In this document: piece by piece, positions 27,216 to 36,304 of the stretch
How positions within the stretch are numbered: position 1 is the first letter of the stretch
How the letters are laid out: the number at the start of each line of letters is the position of its first letter
Assembly: GCA_965224215.1 (NCBI GenBank)
Contig: CBDCYS010000004.1
Span: forward strand, 62,001 to 126,000
DNA: 64,000 nt
Source of the DNA: CBDCYS01 sp965224215
GTDB taxonomy: Bacteria; Acidobacteriota; Terriglobia; Bryobacterales; UBA6623
Reading direction: 5' to 3'
Translations under genes and position numbers: made by a program
Notes under the pieces: generated by a model
The model's database searches: none
What the model was told of the DNA's origin: nothing
Seen by the model: the letters and a program-made list of their open reading frames with translations, nothing else

Positions 27216-27962
27216 ATGACCACCGATCAAGTCGCTGTTCAACTAGCGGGCGAAATTGAAAGCCGCATGGCACCGGGTGCCATCGCGCTGGTCGTTATGC
27301 TCTGCGGGCCGCCCGGCTCCGGAAAAACGACACTCTGCAACGCCATCAAGACACGCCTGGGAGAGGAGACCGTTGCGATTCTCTGCGACGATCGCGAACT
27401 CTTTTCGCGCCGGGTGCGTGATGAACTGGGCATTAACGGCATCGATCGTAGAGCGCGCGACATGCAGCAGCTCAAGTCGGATTTGGCTTCCTTCGTCGGT
27501 GGATCACCCATCGCCAACAAAGTTTACGACCGGTCGACCCCGGACAGTCCCAAAGTCCAGACTGTTGGCTCTTTGCAGCCAAAGCCCGTCGTGCTGCTCG
27601 ACGGCTTCTCCTGGTGCTATGAAGATTTCGACGGCATGTGGGACTTGAAATACGCCTTCTTACCCCACAGCTTTGAAGCAAGTGAGGAGATGTCCATGGA
27701 ACGGGACTTAGCCGAGCGATCTTACAACGCAGCCGAAGCAGAATCCAAACACGCTCTTGCTTACCGAACCTATACGGAAAACATCGACAATGTCCGTCAA
27801 AGCGCCAGCCGGATTTATCGTGTGTCAGCGCGTCATGATTTCATGCCGGGCGGTAGGTCTTGTTCGATCGGCAGGGAGTTTGGTGGGCAAAAAAGGGAGG
27901 CTGCTTTTTCGCGCGAACTGGTCGACGCGCCGCTTTTGTCCTACTGTGAGGTAAGGGTATGA
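27216..27962 (+). CDS. P-loop kinase-like protein
   Basis: 248 residues. An AAA/uridine-kinase-like Walker A loop (VVMLCGPPGSGKTTLCNAI, about residues 27-45) is followed by LCDDRELFS and, later, a Walker B-like PVVLLDGFSWCYEDFDGMWDLKYAFL, a layout like uridine kinase or zeta-toxin type P-loop kinases. The tail after IDNVRQSASRIYRVS is not conserved in my reading and may be altered. It starts 68 bp after the TPR gene in the same direction, so it could belong to the same cassette. The substrate is unknown. Confidence 0.7.
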   Translation: MTTDQVAVQLAGEIESRMAPGAIALVVMLCGPPGSGKTTLCNAIKTRLGEETVAILCDDRELFSRRVRDELGINGIDRRARDMQQLKSDLASFVGGSPIANKVYDRSTPDSPKVQTVGSLQPKPVVLLDGFSWCYEDFDGMWDLKYAFLPHSFEASEEMSMERDLAERSYNAAEAESKHALAYRTYTENIDNVRQSASRIYRVSARHDFMPGGRSCSIGREFGGQKREAAFSRELVDAPLLSYCEVRV

Positions 27963-27963
27963 A

Positions 27964-28089
27964 ATGGGGAATATGTCCAAAGGATCTTGGCGAGAGTGGG
28001 AAGGCGCTTTCAGGGGTTCTCCTTTGCTGGAGGACTTGCGCAACGAGCGACGACAAGAACTTGACCGCGATACCCGCAAAGGTCTTTGA
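27964..28089 (+). CDS. Possible 41-residue protein downstream of the kinase-like gene
   Basis: MGNMSKGSWREWEGAFRGSP followed by an acidic/basic helix and a stop at 28087-28089. The start lies 2 bp after the stop of the preceding gene and an AGGTAAGG purine run lies 7-12 nt upstream. Short, charged proteins of this kind occur as antitoxin-like partners, but I recognise no family. Two other frames over the same DNA are also open, so support is weak. Confidence 0.3.
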   Translation: MGNMSKGSWREWEGAFRGSPLLEDLRNERRQELDRDTRKGL

Positions 28090-28180
28090 TTTATTGAAAG
28101 GGTGAGTCCCGACTGGCGACCCGCGGAAGGTATCGCGACAGCGCGCGGAGGGCCCCTTTCTTGCGTTCGAGCCTCTGAAC

Positions 28181-28660
28181 TTACTTCACAATTGCACTGA
28201 ACCCGTCGACGCCGGCCTGGGCAATCATGCCGTCCTGCGCGCCCGTGACGCCGCTGACCCCGATCGCACCGATGACCTGCCCGTCGGCGCTGAGCGGGAT
28301 GCCGCCCTCAAACGGGATAGCTCCGGGTAAAGCGACTAAGGCCGTACGGCCGCCCGCTACTCCAGCATCGAACACCTTCGTCGGACGCTTGTACGATGTC
28401 GCGCTTTTCGCCTTCTGGAGGGCGACTTCGATGCTTCCCGTCTGAGCACCGTCCATGCGCTCCAGATAGAGCAGGTGCCCCCCGTCATCCACGATGGCGA
28501 TGACGACATTCCACTTGTTCTTGGTCGCGTGTGCTTCCGCCGCCGCCGCGACTTGCTTGCTGCTCTCGAGAGTCAGAGCTTTCTTGCTGGCTAGTTGAGC
28601 CCCCCAGGAGGCAGTTGCGAACACAACGGCGGCTATCACGATAACAAAAGATTTTTTCAT
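28181..28660 (-). CDS. Secreted GlcG/HbpS-family haem-binding protein
   Basis: About 159 residues with signal peptide (MKKSFVIVIAAVVFATASWG); an ATG six codons earlier is the alternative start. The mature domain (LTLESSKQVAAAAEAHATKN, VVIAIVDDGGHLLYLERMDGA, GGIPLSADGQVIGAIGVSG) is the HbpS/GlcG fold, DUF336. Characterised members bind haem or cobalamin or sit in glycolate operons; neither context is present here. It lies just downstream of, and on the same strand as, the gamma-glutamyltransferase gene, about 265 bp away. Confidence 0.88.
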   Translation of the reverse strand: MKKSFVIVIAAVVFATASWGAQLASKKALTLESSKQVAAAAEAHATKNKWNVVIAIVDDGGHLLYLERMDGAQTGSIEVALQKAKSATSYKRPTKVFDAGVAGGRTALVALPGAIPFEGGIPLSADGQVIGAIGVSGVTGAQDGMIAQAGVDGFSAIVK

Positions 28661-28846
28661 GACGGAATTGATTGGCATTTGATTTGTCCTCTGTGCTCGC
28701 TTAGATTGTGGGTAATGCAGCGGCGGGTGCGTGGTTGCTCTTAGCCGAAGCTCTCTATGCTAGCAAACGGCGGGGCTGGCGAACGTCTCGGCGCGTCCTA
28801 ATGGGTGTCGGCTCTGGGCCGGCGCAGGGACGGATGCCACGCCCGA

Positions 28847-28866
28847 GCGTGGACTTCCGTCCACGC
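28847..28866. repeat. REP-like palindrome
   Basis: GCGTGGAC-TTCC-GTCCACGC, followed by CTCTG. The same hairpin occurs inside imuB (56546-56565) and variants inside imuB (56568-56587) and dnaE2 (58314-58333). Confidence 0.65.
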
Positions 28867-28925
28867 CTCTGCTGCTGCTTTCCGAAGTTCCACCACGTCA
28901 GCAGGCAACGTAAACCAAAAGCTCA

Positions 28926-30776
28926 CTACCAGCCGAGGACGTAGTCGTCTTTCGCTGGGCTCACTCCGCCGTGCATGACACCATTTGCGTCGATCATGAG
29001 CAGCTTGACGGCTCCCGCGCCGGATGCTGACTGTCCGTACGGTTGCTGCCGCTCGACAATCTCCACACGATGACCTTTGGCGGCTAGGGCTTCCGCGACT
29101 GATTGTGACCCTTTACCCGTAGCTGCGTCTCCATCGGACGCCCGACCCGGACGCTCGGCCAGTACCCGAGGCATCGTCAGCTTCCCTTTGACCGGCTGAG
29201 GATACATCGCCGCGCCAAACGCGGAACTGGTCACGGTCGCGGCTTCGACCGCCTGCTGCACGTTCATTCCGAACACGAAGACGTTGAGAAACGCTTGAAG
29301 CATCGCTTGCGGCTGATTATCCCCTCCGGGCGTATTCCAAGCGAGATAGGGCTTGCCGTTCTTCAAGGCAAGTGCCGGGTTGACCGTGTGACGCGTGCGC
29401 TTGCCCGGGGCGAGCACATTGACGTCATTCGGATCCAGGCTGAAATACGGCATGCGGTCGTTGAGCACATAACCACCGCCCGGCACAATCATGCCGCTAC
29501 CGAACCCAGCGTTCACGCTATGAGTCACCGACACCAAGTTCCCGAACTGGTCCGCAATCGAAAACGAAGAAGTCTCACCGCCTCCGTCATCTCCGCTCGT
29601 GGCCGTTTCAAGCGGATGGGGGCCATCTTCGTACGCCACTTCGCGACCCTTCGCAACCGCCTTCATGTTTCGCGGATCGCCCGGAGGCGGCGCCGGTTTC
29701 AACGCGCGGCCGGGCCGTATCAACTCGCGGCGCTTGTCGGCATAGCCCTTCGATAGAAGCTCGTCCGTCGGAATGTTTTTCACGAACCGCGGGTCGGCGA
29801 TGTATTCGTTGCGGTCGGCGAAAGCCAGTTTGAGCGCCTCGGTCACCAAGTGCACGTACTCGCCCGAGTTGTGACCCAAGGCTTTGAGATCGTAGCCTTC
29901 AAGGATGTTGAGCGCCATCAGCATCACAATCCCCTGCGAGTTCGGAGCGCTCTGATAGACTTCCAGTTCCTGGAATCTGGTCTTAATCGGCTCGGACTGC
30001 TCGGCTCTGTACGACGCCAAATCGTCATATCTCAGCAAGCCGCCTTGCTTCTCGTAGAAATCAGCGGACAGCCGAGCGAGCCTGCCACGGTAGAAAGCGT
30101 CCGCTCCTTCGGCGGCGATCGTTTCAAGTGACCGCGCAAGATCTTTCTGGATCAGCAGGTACCCTGGTGGTGGCGCCTTGCCGCCATTCGTCCAAACCGC
30201 CATGGAGCTTGGATACGGCGAGATCTTTTCGAGATTTCTAACGTGTTGTGACGCTGACCAAAACGACAAGGGGTGCCCGTTTGCTGCTGCATCGATGGCA
30301 GGCTGAAGCAGAGTCTTATAACCTTTCGTCCCGTATTTCTTCCAGGCCAAGTCGAAGCCGCCGAGTGCTCCAGGAACGTCGGTTGACAACGGTCCTGCGT
30401 CGGGGATGCCGCCATGTTTTTCGTAAAACTCACGAGTAGCGAGCTTGGGCGCCGGGCCGGTGCCATTGAAGAAGACTACCTTGTCTTCCTTCGCGATGTA
30501 GGCCAGGATGAAGCCGTCCCCGCCGATGCCGGCCTGATGCTGCTCGACGACGCTGGTCATGTAGAACGCCGCTACAGCCGCATCGATGGCATTCCCGCCT
30601 TGTTCGAGAATCTGAAGGGCGGCGCGAGCTTCAAGCGGGTGCTCCGCGGCGACCAAGCCGTGCGTGCCCATGACGACCGGTCGCCAGACCGGACGGTCCT
30701 CGGCACTCTGAGAAAGGATTGCCGTAGAGGTAATCAATACGGCTGCAAAACAAACACTTCGTTTGAGATATACCAT
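28926..30776 (-). CDS. ggt: Gamma-glutamyltransferase
   Basis: Exported precursor of about 616 residues that should self-cleave into two subunits and hydrolyse or transfer gamma-glutamyl groups, for example from glutathione. The start at 30776 gives a signal peptide (MVYLKRSVCFAAVLITSTAI). Family motifs include GLVAAEHPLEARAALQILEQGGNAIDAA, HQAGIGGDGF and GGGYVLNDRMPYFS. The nucleophilic Thr at the subunit junction (about residue 402) is kept in GGETSSFSIAD, but the usual Thr-Thr-His start of the small subunit is Thr-Ser-Ser, a variant that could affect activity. Not in an evident operon apart from the HbpS-like gene downstream. Confidence 0.93.
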   Translation of the reverse strand: MVYLKRSVCFAAVLITSTAILSQSAEDRPVWRPVVMGTHGLVAAEHPLEARAALQILEQGGNAIDAAVAAFYMTSVVEQHQAGIGGDGFILAYIAKEDKVVFFNGTGPAPKLATREFYEKHGGIPDAGPLSTDVPGALGGFDLAWKKYGTKGYKTLLQPAIDAAANGHPLSFWSASQHVRNLEKISPYPSSMAVWTNGGKAPPPGYLLIQKDLARSLETIAAEGADAFYRGRLARLSADFYEKQGGLLRYDDLASYRAEQSEPIKTRFQELEVYQSAPNSQGIVMLMALNILEGYDLKALGHNSGEYVHLVTEALKLAFADRNEYIADPRFVKNIPTDELLSKGYADKRRELIRPGRALKPAPPPGDPRNMKAVAKGREVAYEDGPHPLETATSGDDGGGETSSFSIADQFGNLVSVTHSVNAGFGSGMIVPGGGYVLNDRMPYFSLDPNDVNVLAPGKRTRHTVNPALALKNGKPYLAWNTPGGDNQPQAMLQAFLNVFVFGMNVQQAVEAATVTSSAFGAAMYPQPVKGKLTMPRVLAERPGRASDGDAATGKGSQSVAEALAAKGHRVEIVERQQPYGQSASGAGAVKLLMIDANGVMHGGVSPAKDDYVLGW

Positions 30777-31058
30777 CGACGCCTCGCGATTGGGACTCGG
30801 CAATATTATAGGACCTCATAGGACCTCGCAGCCGCCGCAATCGAGGTCCGATAGACAGACCGTAACGCGGTTCGTGCCCAGCCGGGGAAGAAACAGTTAG
30901 GCAACGGTCGGCCGGAAACACTACGGATAATATCAGTGATTTCAACGGAAACTGGTCTTCATGTGGTGAACGTTTGGTCTATCAAGGAAGCGAAAAATGG
31001 GGCGGAAGAACGGGGCGGAAGAACAACGCTAGAGGCTTCCGGCACGCCACTCATAGAG

Positions 31059-31290
31059 CTACGCGATGATCTTCTTCGCGACGACCCCCGCCACGTCGGT
31101 GAGCCGAAAGTCGCGGCCTGAATAGCGGTAGGTCAACTTTTCGTGGTTAAAGCCCAGCAAGTGCAGGACGGTCGCGTGGAGTCTGCGCGGCCAGAAAGGA
31201 AGCGCCCAAGGCGAAAGCAGCGATGCCACTCAGAGCCCAAGAGGGCGCACGAAAGATTCCGGCACAGATGCGAGCTGTTGCGTTCTGCAT
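31059..31290 (-). pseudogene. Deletion scar: signal peptide joined to a DUF1501 C-terminus
   Basis: On the minus strand an ATG at 31290 begins a signal-peptide-like sequence (GIFRAPSWALSGIAAFALGA). Around 31188 the homology switches frame to RLHATVLHLLGFNHEKLTYR and then YSGRDFRLTDVAGVV, ending at 31059; this is the C-terminus of DUF1501 proteins. The two parts are out of frame. The simplest reading is a large deletion within a DUF1553-DUF1501 gene pair like the intact one at 46256-50321, keeping only the start of the first and the end of the second. Confidence 0.6.
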
Positions 31291-31302
31291 AGGACCGCTA
31301 AA

Positions 31303-32628
31303 TGTAATTTGGGAATTCCGGGTTTGTAGTGGGTGGATGGCGGCCTGCCCAGGCCGGCATGCGACAATTCCGGGATGCAAGATCACGAGTTGTATCGGCG
31401 CATCCTCGGAATCGAGGCTCCCTGGCAGGTGGACTCGGTGGACTTAGAGCTGGAGGCGGGAGAGATCCATGTTCATCTGGCTCATCCGGACGGGATGGAT
31501 TGGCCGTGTCCGGAATGCGGCGCCTCCTGCCAACTCCACGACCATCAGCCCGAGCGGCAGTGGCGACACTTGGATACGTGCCAATATCGTACGATCCTGC
31601 ACGCCACCCCGCCCCGCAGTGAATGCCCCGAGCACGGAGTGCGCGTGGTGAAACTACCCTGGGCCGAGCCCTCCAGCCGCTTCACGACGCTGTTTGAAGC
31701 GCTGGCGATTGAATGGCTCAAGGCGGCCAGCCAGAAGGCAGTGGCCGGGTTGTTGAAGCTAAGTTGGGACGAGATTCACGGCATCATGGAGCGAGCGGTG
31801 AAGCGGGGATTGGAGCGCCGACAAGCCGAGCCGGTCACGCAACTCGGTGTCGATGAGAAGGCCTTTCGCAAGGGCCATCACTATCTAACCTTGGTGAACG
31901 ATCTGGCACGGGGGCGGGTGCTGTACGTGGCTCAAGACCGCAAACAGAGTAGCCTGGACGGATTCTGGGCGACCCTGACGCCGGAGCAAATCGGCGCGGT
32001 CGAGGCGGTGGCCATGGACATGTGGAATCCCTACATCGCCTCGGTGCGGGAGCACCTGCCGGAAGCCGACGGCAAGATCGTCTTCGACAAGTTTCACATC
32101 GCCCAGCATCTGGGAGGCGCGGTGGACAAAGTGCGCCGGAAGGAGAACAAGATCCTGCGCGCGGCCGGAGACGACACGCTGGTGGGAACGCGCTATGACT
32201 GGCTAAGGCACCCGGCACGGATGGAGCCCAAAGACCGGCGAGCGTTTGCGGCCCTGCGGGACAGCGGCTTGAAAACGGCGCGGGCCTGGGCTTTGAAGGA
32301 AACGATGATGGCGTTCTTCGACTACCGCTACGAGCGGCCAGCCCGAAAACACTTTCGCTGGTGGCACAACTGGGCGGTGAGGAGCCGCCTGCAACCGATG
32401 ATTGAAGTGGGCCGGATGCTCAAGCGGCGCTTTGCAAACATCGTGACCTACCTGCGCCACCGCGTCACCAACGCGACCAGCGAATCCTTGAACGCCAAAA
32501 TTCAGTGGGTGAAGTACACCGCCCGGGGTTTCCGAAACAAACAGAACTTCGTCAATGCCATCTACTTCCACTGCGGTGGGCTGAACCTCGCTCCCTAGCC
32601 ACTAAAATGCCGGAAGAGCTTGTAATTT
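31303..32628 (+). mobile_element. ISL3-family insertion sequence with 8-bp target duplication
   Basis: The element spans 31311-32620 (1310 bp). TGTAATTT is present directly on both sides (31303-31310 and 32621-32628), matching the 8-bp duplications known for ISL3 elements. The ends are imperfect inverted repeats sharing TTCCGG and TAGTGG over 22 bp (31311-31332 and 32599-32620). It encodes a single intact transposase. Confidence 0.85.
31375..32598 (+). CDS. ISL3-family transposase
   Basis: About 407 residues from the ATG at 31375 (MQDHELYRRILGIEAPW). The N-terminal zinc finger is CPECGAS followed by a CPEHG pair, then the helix-turn-helix region. The DDE catalytic core includes LGVDEKAFRKGHHY, VEAVAMDMWNPYIAS and KIVFDKFHIAQHL, and ends RVTNATSESLNAKIQ, as in ISL3 transposases. 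The frame is intact and the element has clean ends, so it may be active. An in-frame start at 31333 lies within the terminal region and is less likely. Confidence 0.93.
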   Translation: MQDHELYRRILGIEAPWQVDSVDLELEAGEIHVHLAHPDGMDWPCPECGASCQLHDHQPERQWRHLDTCQYRTILHATPPRSECPEHGVRVVKLPWAEPSSRFTTLFEALAIEWLKAASQKAVAGLLKLSWDEIHGIMERAVKRGLERRQAEPVTQLGVDEKAFRKGHHYLTLVNDLARGRVLYVAQDRKQSSLDGFWATLTPEQIGAVEAVAMDMWNPYIASVREHLPEADGKIVFDKFHIAQHLGGAVDKVRRKENKILRAAGDDTLVGTRYDWLRHPARMEPKDRRAFAALRDSGLKTARAWALKETMMAFFDYRYERPARKHFRWWHNWAVRSRLQPMIEVGRMLKRRFANIVTYLRHRVTNATSESLNAKIQWVKYTARGFRNKQNFVNAIYFHCGGLNLAP

Positions 32629-32632
32629 AAAC

Positions 32633-32666
32633 TCCGCTACAAGTAAACCTCCGCTACAAGTAAACC
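32633..32666. repeat. 17-bp tandem duplication
   Basis: TCCGCTACAAGTAAACC occurs twice in direct tandem at 32633-32649 and 32650-32666, next to the right target duplication of the ISL3 element. Confidence 0.7.
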
Positions 32667-32766
32667 AAGGACCGACGGCGAATCCACCACCATCTATCTC
32701 ATTATGAAGGACGCTGAAGTTCCGCTTCCAGTCACAATCCGCACGCCAGGCGAAACATGCGGCCCT

Positions 32767-34218
32767 TCACCGCTTCCCCAGGCAATAGAGAGCCCCCATC
32801 GTCCGAAAATAAATCCGCCCGTCAACGATCGCCGGCGTAGCGAAGCACTGGTCTTCGAACTGGTTCAGCGCCAGCACTTCCCATTCCCCCTCCGGCTTGA
32901 GAACGCTAACCTGACAGCCGGCATTCGTCATGTAGATTTTGCCGTCCGCCGCCACGGGCGAGGCCCAGTACTTTTCGATCGCATCAGGCAGACGAGCCTG
33001 CTTGATCGTCTTGCCGGTCTTGGGGTCGAGACTAGTCGCGATACCGCCATCTTTCACCAGCCAGAGGACGTCGTTGTAGAGCAGCGGAGACGGTGTGTTC
33101 GGCAGCCCTCGCCGCTGCCTCCACAAAACGCCGGATTCGGATATGTCGCCTCTTCGCCCTTGCGGCCGGACCGCAATGATGTTGTTCCGTGCCGTGCTTT
33201 TCGCGATGTAAAGCTGCCAGTCGCCTTCGTCCAGGACACCGTCGCCATCGAAGTCCGTTTCGTTCCAGTTGTGCTCTCGCTCCAAACTGGGATCGGGCGC
33301 CTCATCGTGAGACAACACGCCGTCCTCGTTGGCATCGTGCTTCGCCAGAACTTCCGCGAAGGGGGCGGGCGGCGGCTTCTCCTGTCCGGGGTCGCCGCCA
33401 ATCTCCCAGCCGTTGATATAGATCGTGTCGCCGTCAACGATCGGTACCGACTTCAACTGCCAGGCCATCCCGGTCACCCACCACAGCTTTTTGCCCGTGG
33501 CTAGCTCGTAAGAGATGATCACGTAGGCCCCGGGAACTATCACTTCAGCGGGCCGGTCTTTGGGGCGAAAGATACCGGCGGTCGCGTAGCCGCGGCTGAC
33601 TTCAGGACGTGCAGTTTTCCAGCGCACCTTGCCGGTCTTCTGATCGACGGCGATGACGTAGGAATCATGGTCCGAGTCACAGATCATGATCACCATGCCG
33701 TCGGCGACTATCGGGGACGACCCGTGTCCGTTGGCGTTGTCGAAGGGGCCAAGCGGAAGCCGCCAGCGCTCCTCGCCATCTGGACCGTAGGAGAGCAACC
33801 CGAAATCCCCAAAGAAAACGTAGACGTTGGTTCCGTCGGTGACCGGGCTCGGGGACGCCGGCCCATGGGTATGCTGGAAGTGCTCCTGGCGAGGCCGAGC
33901 CGATTCGCGCCGCCAAAGAATTTTCCCCGTCTCGCGGTCGAGGCAAAACGTCAATAGCGCCCCGTCATCGTAAGCCGTCAGAAAAATACGGTCCTCGGTC
34001 AGGACCGGAGACGAGTGTCCGGGCGACAGCGGAGTCTTCCAAACGACGTTTTTATCGGGACCGAATTCGAGCGGTACCCCGCTGGAGTCAGAAACCCCCA
34101 GTCCATAAGGGCCACGGAACTGAGGCCAGTCGGCCCCGAAAACGGTAAAGACGCAAACAGTTATGGCTAGGAAGGTCGCCAACACAGACGCTCTATAGTG
34201 AATCGGAATCGATGACAT
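32767..34218 (-). CDS. Exported PQQ-like beta-propeller protein with two EF-hands
   Basis: 483 residues; ATG at 34218 starts a signal sequence (SVLATFLAITVCVFTVFGA). The mature protein begins DWPQFRGPYGLGVSD, typical of PQQ-like propellers of Acidobacteriota and Planctomycetes. Propeller blades recur as FCLDRETGKILWRRE, VIAVDQKTGKVRWKT and SLDPKTGKTIKQARL. In the middle are two calcium-binding loops (DANEDGVLSHDE and DFDGDGVLDEGD). It lacks evidence for true PQQ or haem binding and may be structural or sugar-related. First of four paralogues between 32.7 and 46.2 kb, and one of two intact ones. Confidence 0.88.
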   Translation of the reverse strand: MSSIPIHYRASVLATFLAITVCVFTVFGADWPQFRGPYGLGVSDSSGVPLEFGPDKNVVWKTPLSPGHSSPVLTEDRIFLTAYDDGALLTFCLDRETGKILWRRESARPRQEHFQHTHGPASPSPVTDGTNVYVFFGDFGLLSYGPDGEERWRLPLGPFDNANGHGSSPIVADGMVIMICDSDHDSYVIAVDQKTGKVRWKTARPEVSRGYATAGIFRPKDRPAEVIVPGAYVIISYELATGKKLWWVTGMAWQLKSVPIVDGDTIYINGWEIGGDPGQEKPPPAPFAEVLAKHDANEDGVLSHDEAPDPSLEREHNWNETDFDGDGVLDEGDWQLYIAKSTARNNIIAVRPQGRRGDISESGVLWRQRRGLPNTPSPLLYNDVLWLVKDGGIATSLDPKTGKTIKQARLPDAIEKYWASPVAADGKIYMTNAGCQVSVLKPEGEWEVLALNQFEDQCFATPAIVDGRIYFRTMGALYCLGKR

Positions 34219-34355
34219 TCGCCGTGTCTCCAAACTGGCTTCATTGTAATACCGAAAGCGCCGTGGCTGAACCGAAAACAAGGGTGTCGGTCGGGTCGAT
34301 GCAGTGGCAGCCTTTCGATCAGATCCAAGACGCGAAACTTCGGGGCAATACGCGG

Positions 34356-35784
34356 CTACGGTTTTTTTCCAAAACAATACAGCAAACCCATCGTGCGCAG
34401 GTAGATTCGCCCGTCCGCAATAGCCGGGGTGGCGTAAATATCCTCGCCCAGCTCATTCGTCGCCAGCACAGGCCAATCGCCCGGGGCCTCGAGCACTGTC
34501 ACCTTGCCCGTCTGGCTCGCCATGTAGACTTTCCCGTCCGCCCCGACTGGTGAGGAATAGTAGTCGTCCACCGCATCACTCAGACGCCCTTGCCTGAGGA
34601 CTTCGCCGGTTTTAGGGTCGAGCGACGTGACGATACCCCCCTTCTTGACCGCGAAAAGGACGCCCTTATACAGCAGCAACGACGGCACGTCCGGGAGCGA
34701 CTTCTGGTATTTCCAAAGAACGTGCGTGCCAGTCACATCGCCACGTCCCCCGAGCCGAACCGCTAGGGTCGAATTGCTCGAAGTGCGCCGCGAGCTGTAG
34801 TAGAACCACTCGCGCTTGTTGAACACGCCGTCTTTGTCGAGGTCCTGCATTTCCCAATTGCCGGGAAGCCAGGCTTGCGGGATTTCCGTTTTCGAAAGCT
34901 GGCCGTCCTTGTCCTTGTCGTAATCCGCGATGGTTTGCTCGAAAGGAGGCAGCACCAGACGCACGCTGGGCATCCCGCCCGGAGCCCAGCCATTGAAGTA
35001 AAGCGTGTCGCCGGCGAGCACGGGAACCGACTTGACCTGGTAGGTCAAACCGCGAACTCGCCACAGCTCCGTCCCGTCCTCGATCGAATAGCTCATCATT
35101 TGGTAAGAGCCCGGGACGACTAGCTCCGCCGGACCATCTTTGGGCCGATAGACCAGCGGAGTCGAAAAGCTGTATACCATCTCGGGCCGCGCGGTCTTCC
35201 AAGCGATGCTGCCATCGTCCTTGTTGAACGCGATGACATAGGCGTCGATGTCCTGATCCACAACCATGAGGACCTTCCCATCGGCCAGCACCGGCGACGC
35301 CGCCATGCCGTGAAAGTTCGTAAACGGCCCGAGCGGCTGGGTCCAGCGCTGATTGCCGTCGGGGCCATAGGAAACCAGACCGTAGCCGGCGAAGAAGGCG
35401 TAGACGTTTTGTCCGTCAGTCACCGGACTCGACGAGGCCTCGTCGTTGAGAGGGTTCATTTCTTCGACGCGGCGGTTCGGCGCGGCGCCATAAGATTCGG
35501 CCCGTTGAGCGGTCCATGCAAAACGTCAGCAGCTTCTCGCCTTCGTGCCCAGTTAGAAAAATGCGGTCTTCAGTCAACGCGGGAGACGATTTTCCCGCCG
35601 GAAGCGTGGTCTTCCAAACGACGTTGCGGTCCGGACCGAACTCAATCGGCAATCCGGTGGTATCGGAGACACCCAGCCCGTTGGGGCCACGGAAGCGTGA
35701 CCAATCACTGGCCGTAGCCGTGGCACTGAGCTGAATTGTCAGGGCCGCGACGAAAAACGCGCGCACAAGTGATTTCAAGCTCAT
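34356..35784 (-). pseudogene. PQQ-like/EF-hand propeller paralogue with frameshift
   Basis: N-terminal part 35784 to about 35490: signal peptide (LVRAFFVAALTIQLSATATA), DWSRFRGPNGLGVSD and DRSTGRILWRR. The frame then changes; the rest of the propeller continues from about 35485 as RRVEEMNPLNDEASSSPVTD to the stop at 34356, including EF-hand loops DKDKDGQLSKTE and DLDKDGVFNKRE and the family C-terminus AIADGRIYLRTMGLLYCFG. Comparison with the intact paralogues shows only a small indel at about 35480-35500. A sequencing error is possible. Confidence 0.82.
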
Positions 35785-35886
35785 CGAATTCTCCTCGACC
35801 TATCCAGGACTATCTCGGCCTACCAGGCCCAGTGTAGTCTAACCGGCTTTCTTCTCTCGCGGTCCTTCTCCGGCGGTTCTCCGGCT

Positions 35887-36225
35887 CTAAGTATCCGTCC
35901 GCTCTGACGAACCTTCAGGGGGAGCGAAGAATACCAGGACGTGAAGCTCTTCTTCGATTGAATGGAAGCGGTGTTCGAGGCCGGAGTCGACAAAGAGCAC
36001 GCTGCCGGCTTGAGCCACTCGGTCTTCTTCACCCGCACGAAACTGAGCTGACCCTCTGAGGACGTAGTAAACCTCGTCCTCTGTATGCGGGTTTTGCTCG
36101 TCCACTGCACTTGGAGGCAGCACGTAGAGGCCGACGCTTAGCGATGGTGACCTGAGAAATTCGAGATAGGCTTTGTCTGATTTCTGTAAACGGCGAGTGA
36201 TGTCCCCGATTTCAAAAGCTTCCAT
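35887..36225 (-). CDS. Cupin domain protein
   Basis: About 112 residues. A small single-domain cupin with the metal-binding pattern in NPHTEDEVYYVLRGSAQF (motif 1; usual G(X)5HXH with H and E kept) and VLFVDSGLEHRFHSIEEELHVLVFF (motif 2). The start at 36225 (MEAFEIGDITRRL) is preferred over an ATG 12 codons upstream because it matches the typical cupin N-terminus. Cytoplasmic, with no close relative of known substrate evident. It separates two decayed PQQ propeller genes on the same strand. Confidence 0.85.
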   Translation of the reverse strand: MEAFEIGDITRRLQKSDKAYLEFLRSPSLSVGLYVLPPSAVDEQNPHTEDEVYYVLRGSAQFRAGEEDRVAQAGSVLFVDSGLEHRFHSIEEELHVLVFFAPPEGSSERTDT

Positions 36226-36304
36226 TGGCTGATGCTGACAGCCCGGGCGACGGTCTGTCAAAGCACGCCCTTTTCAGTCACGGGACCATCCCGTGAAGCC
36301 GCCG

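Noticed and set aside
25663..27273. 536-codon open frame antisense to the TPR gene
   Set aside because: Its repeats are only the reverse of the 120-bp TPR units; the sense strand has clear TPR and NTPase-like features and a coupled start.
29560..29580. Loss of the catalytic Thr in gamma-glutamyltransferase
   Set aside because: The sequence is E-T-S-S; the nucleophile is the first Thr after Glu and is kept, only the following residues differ.
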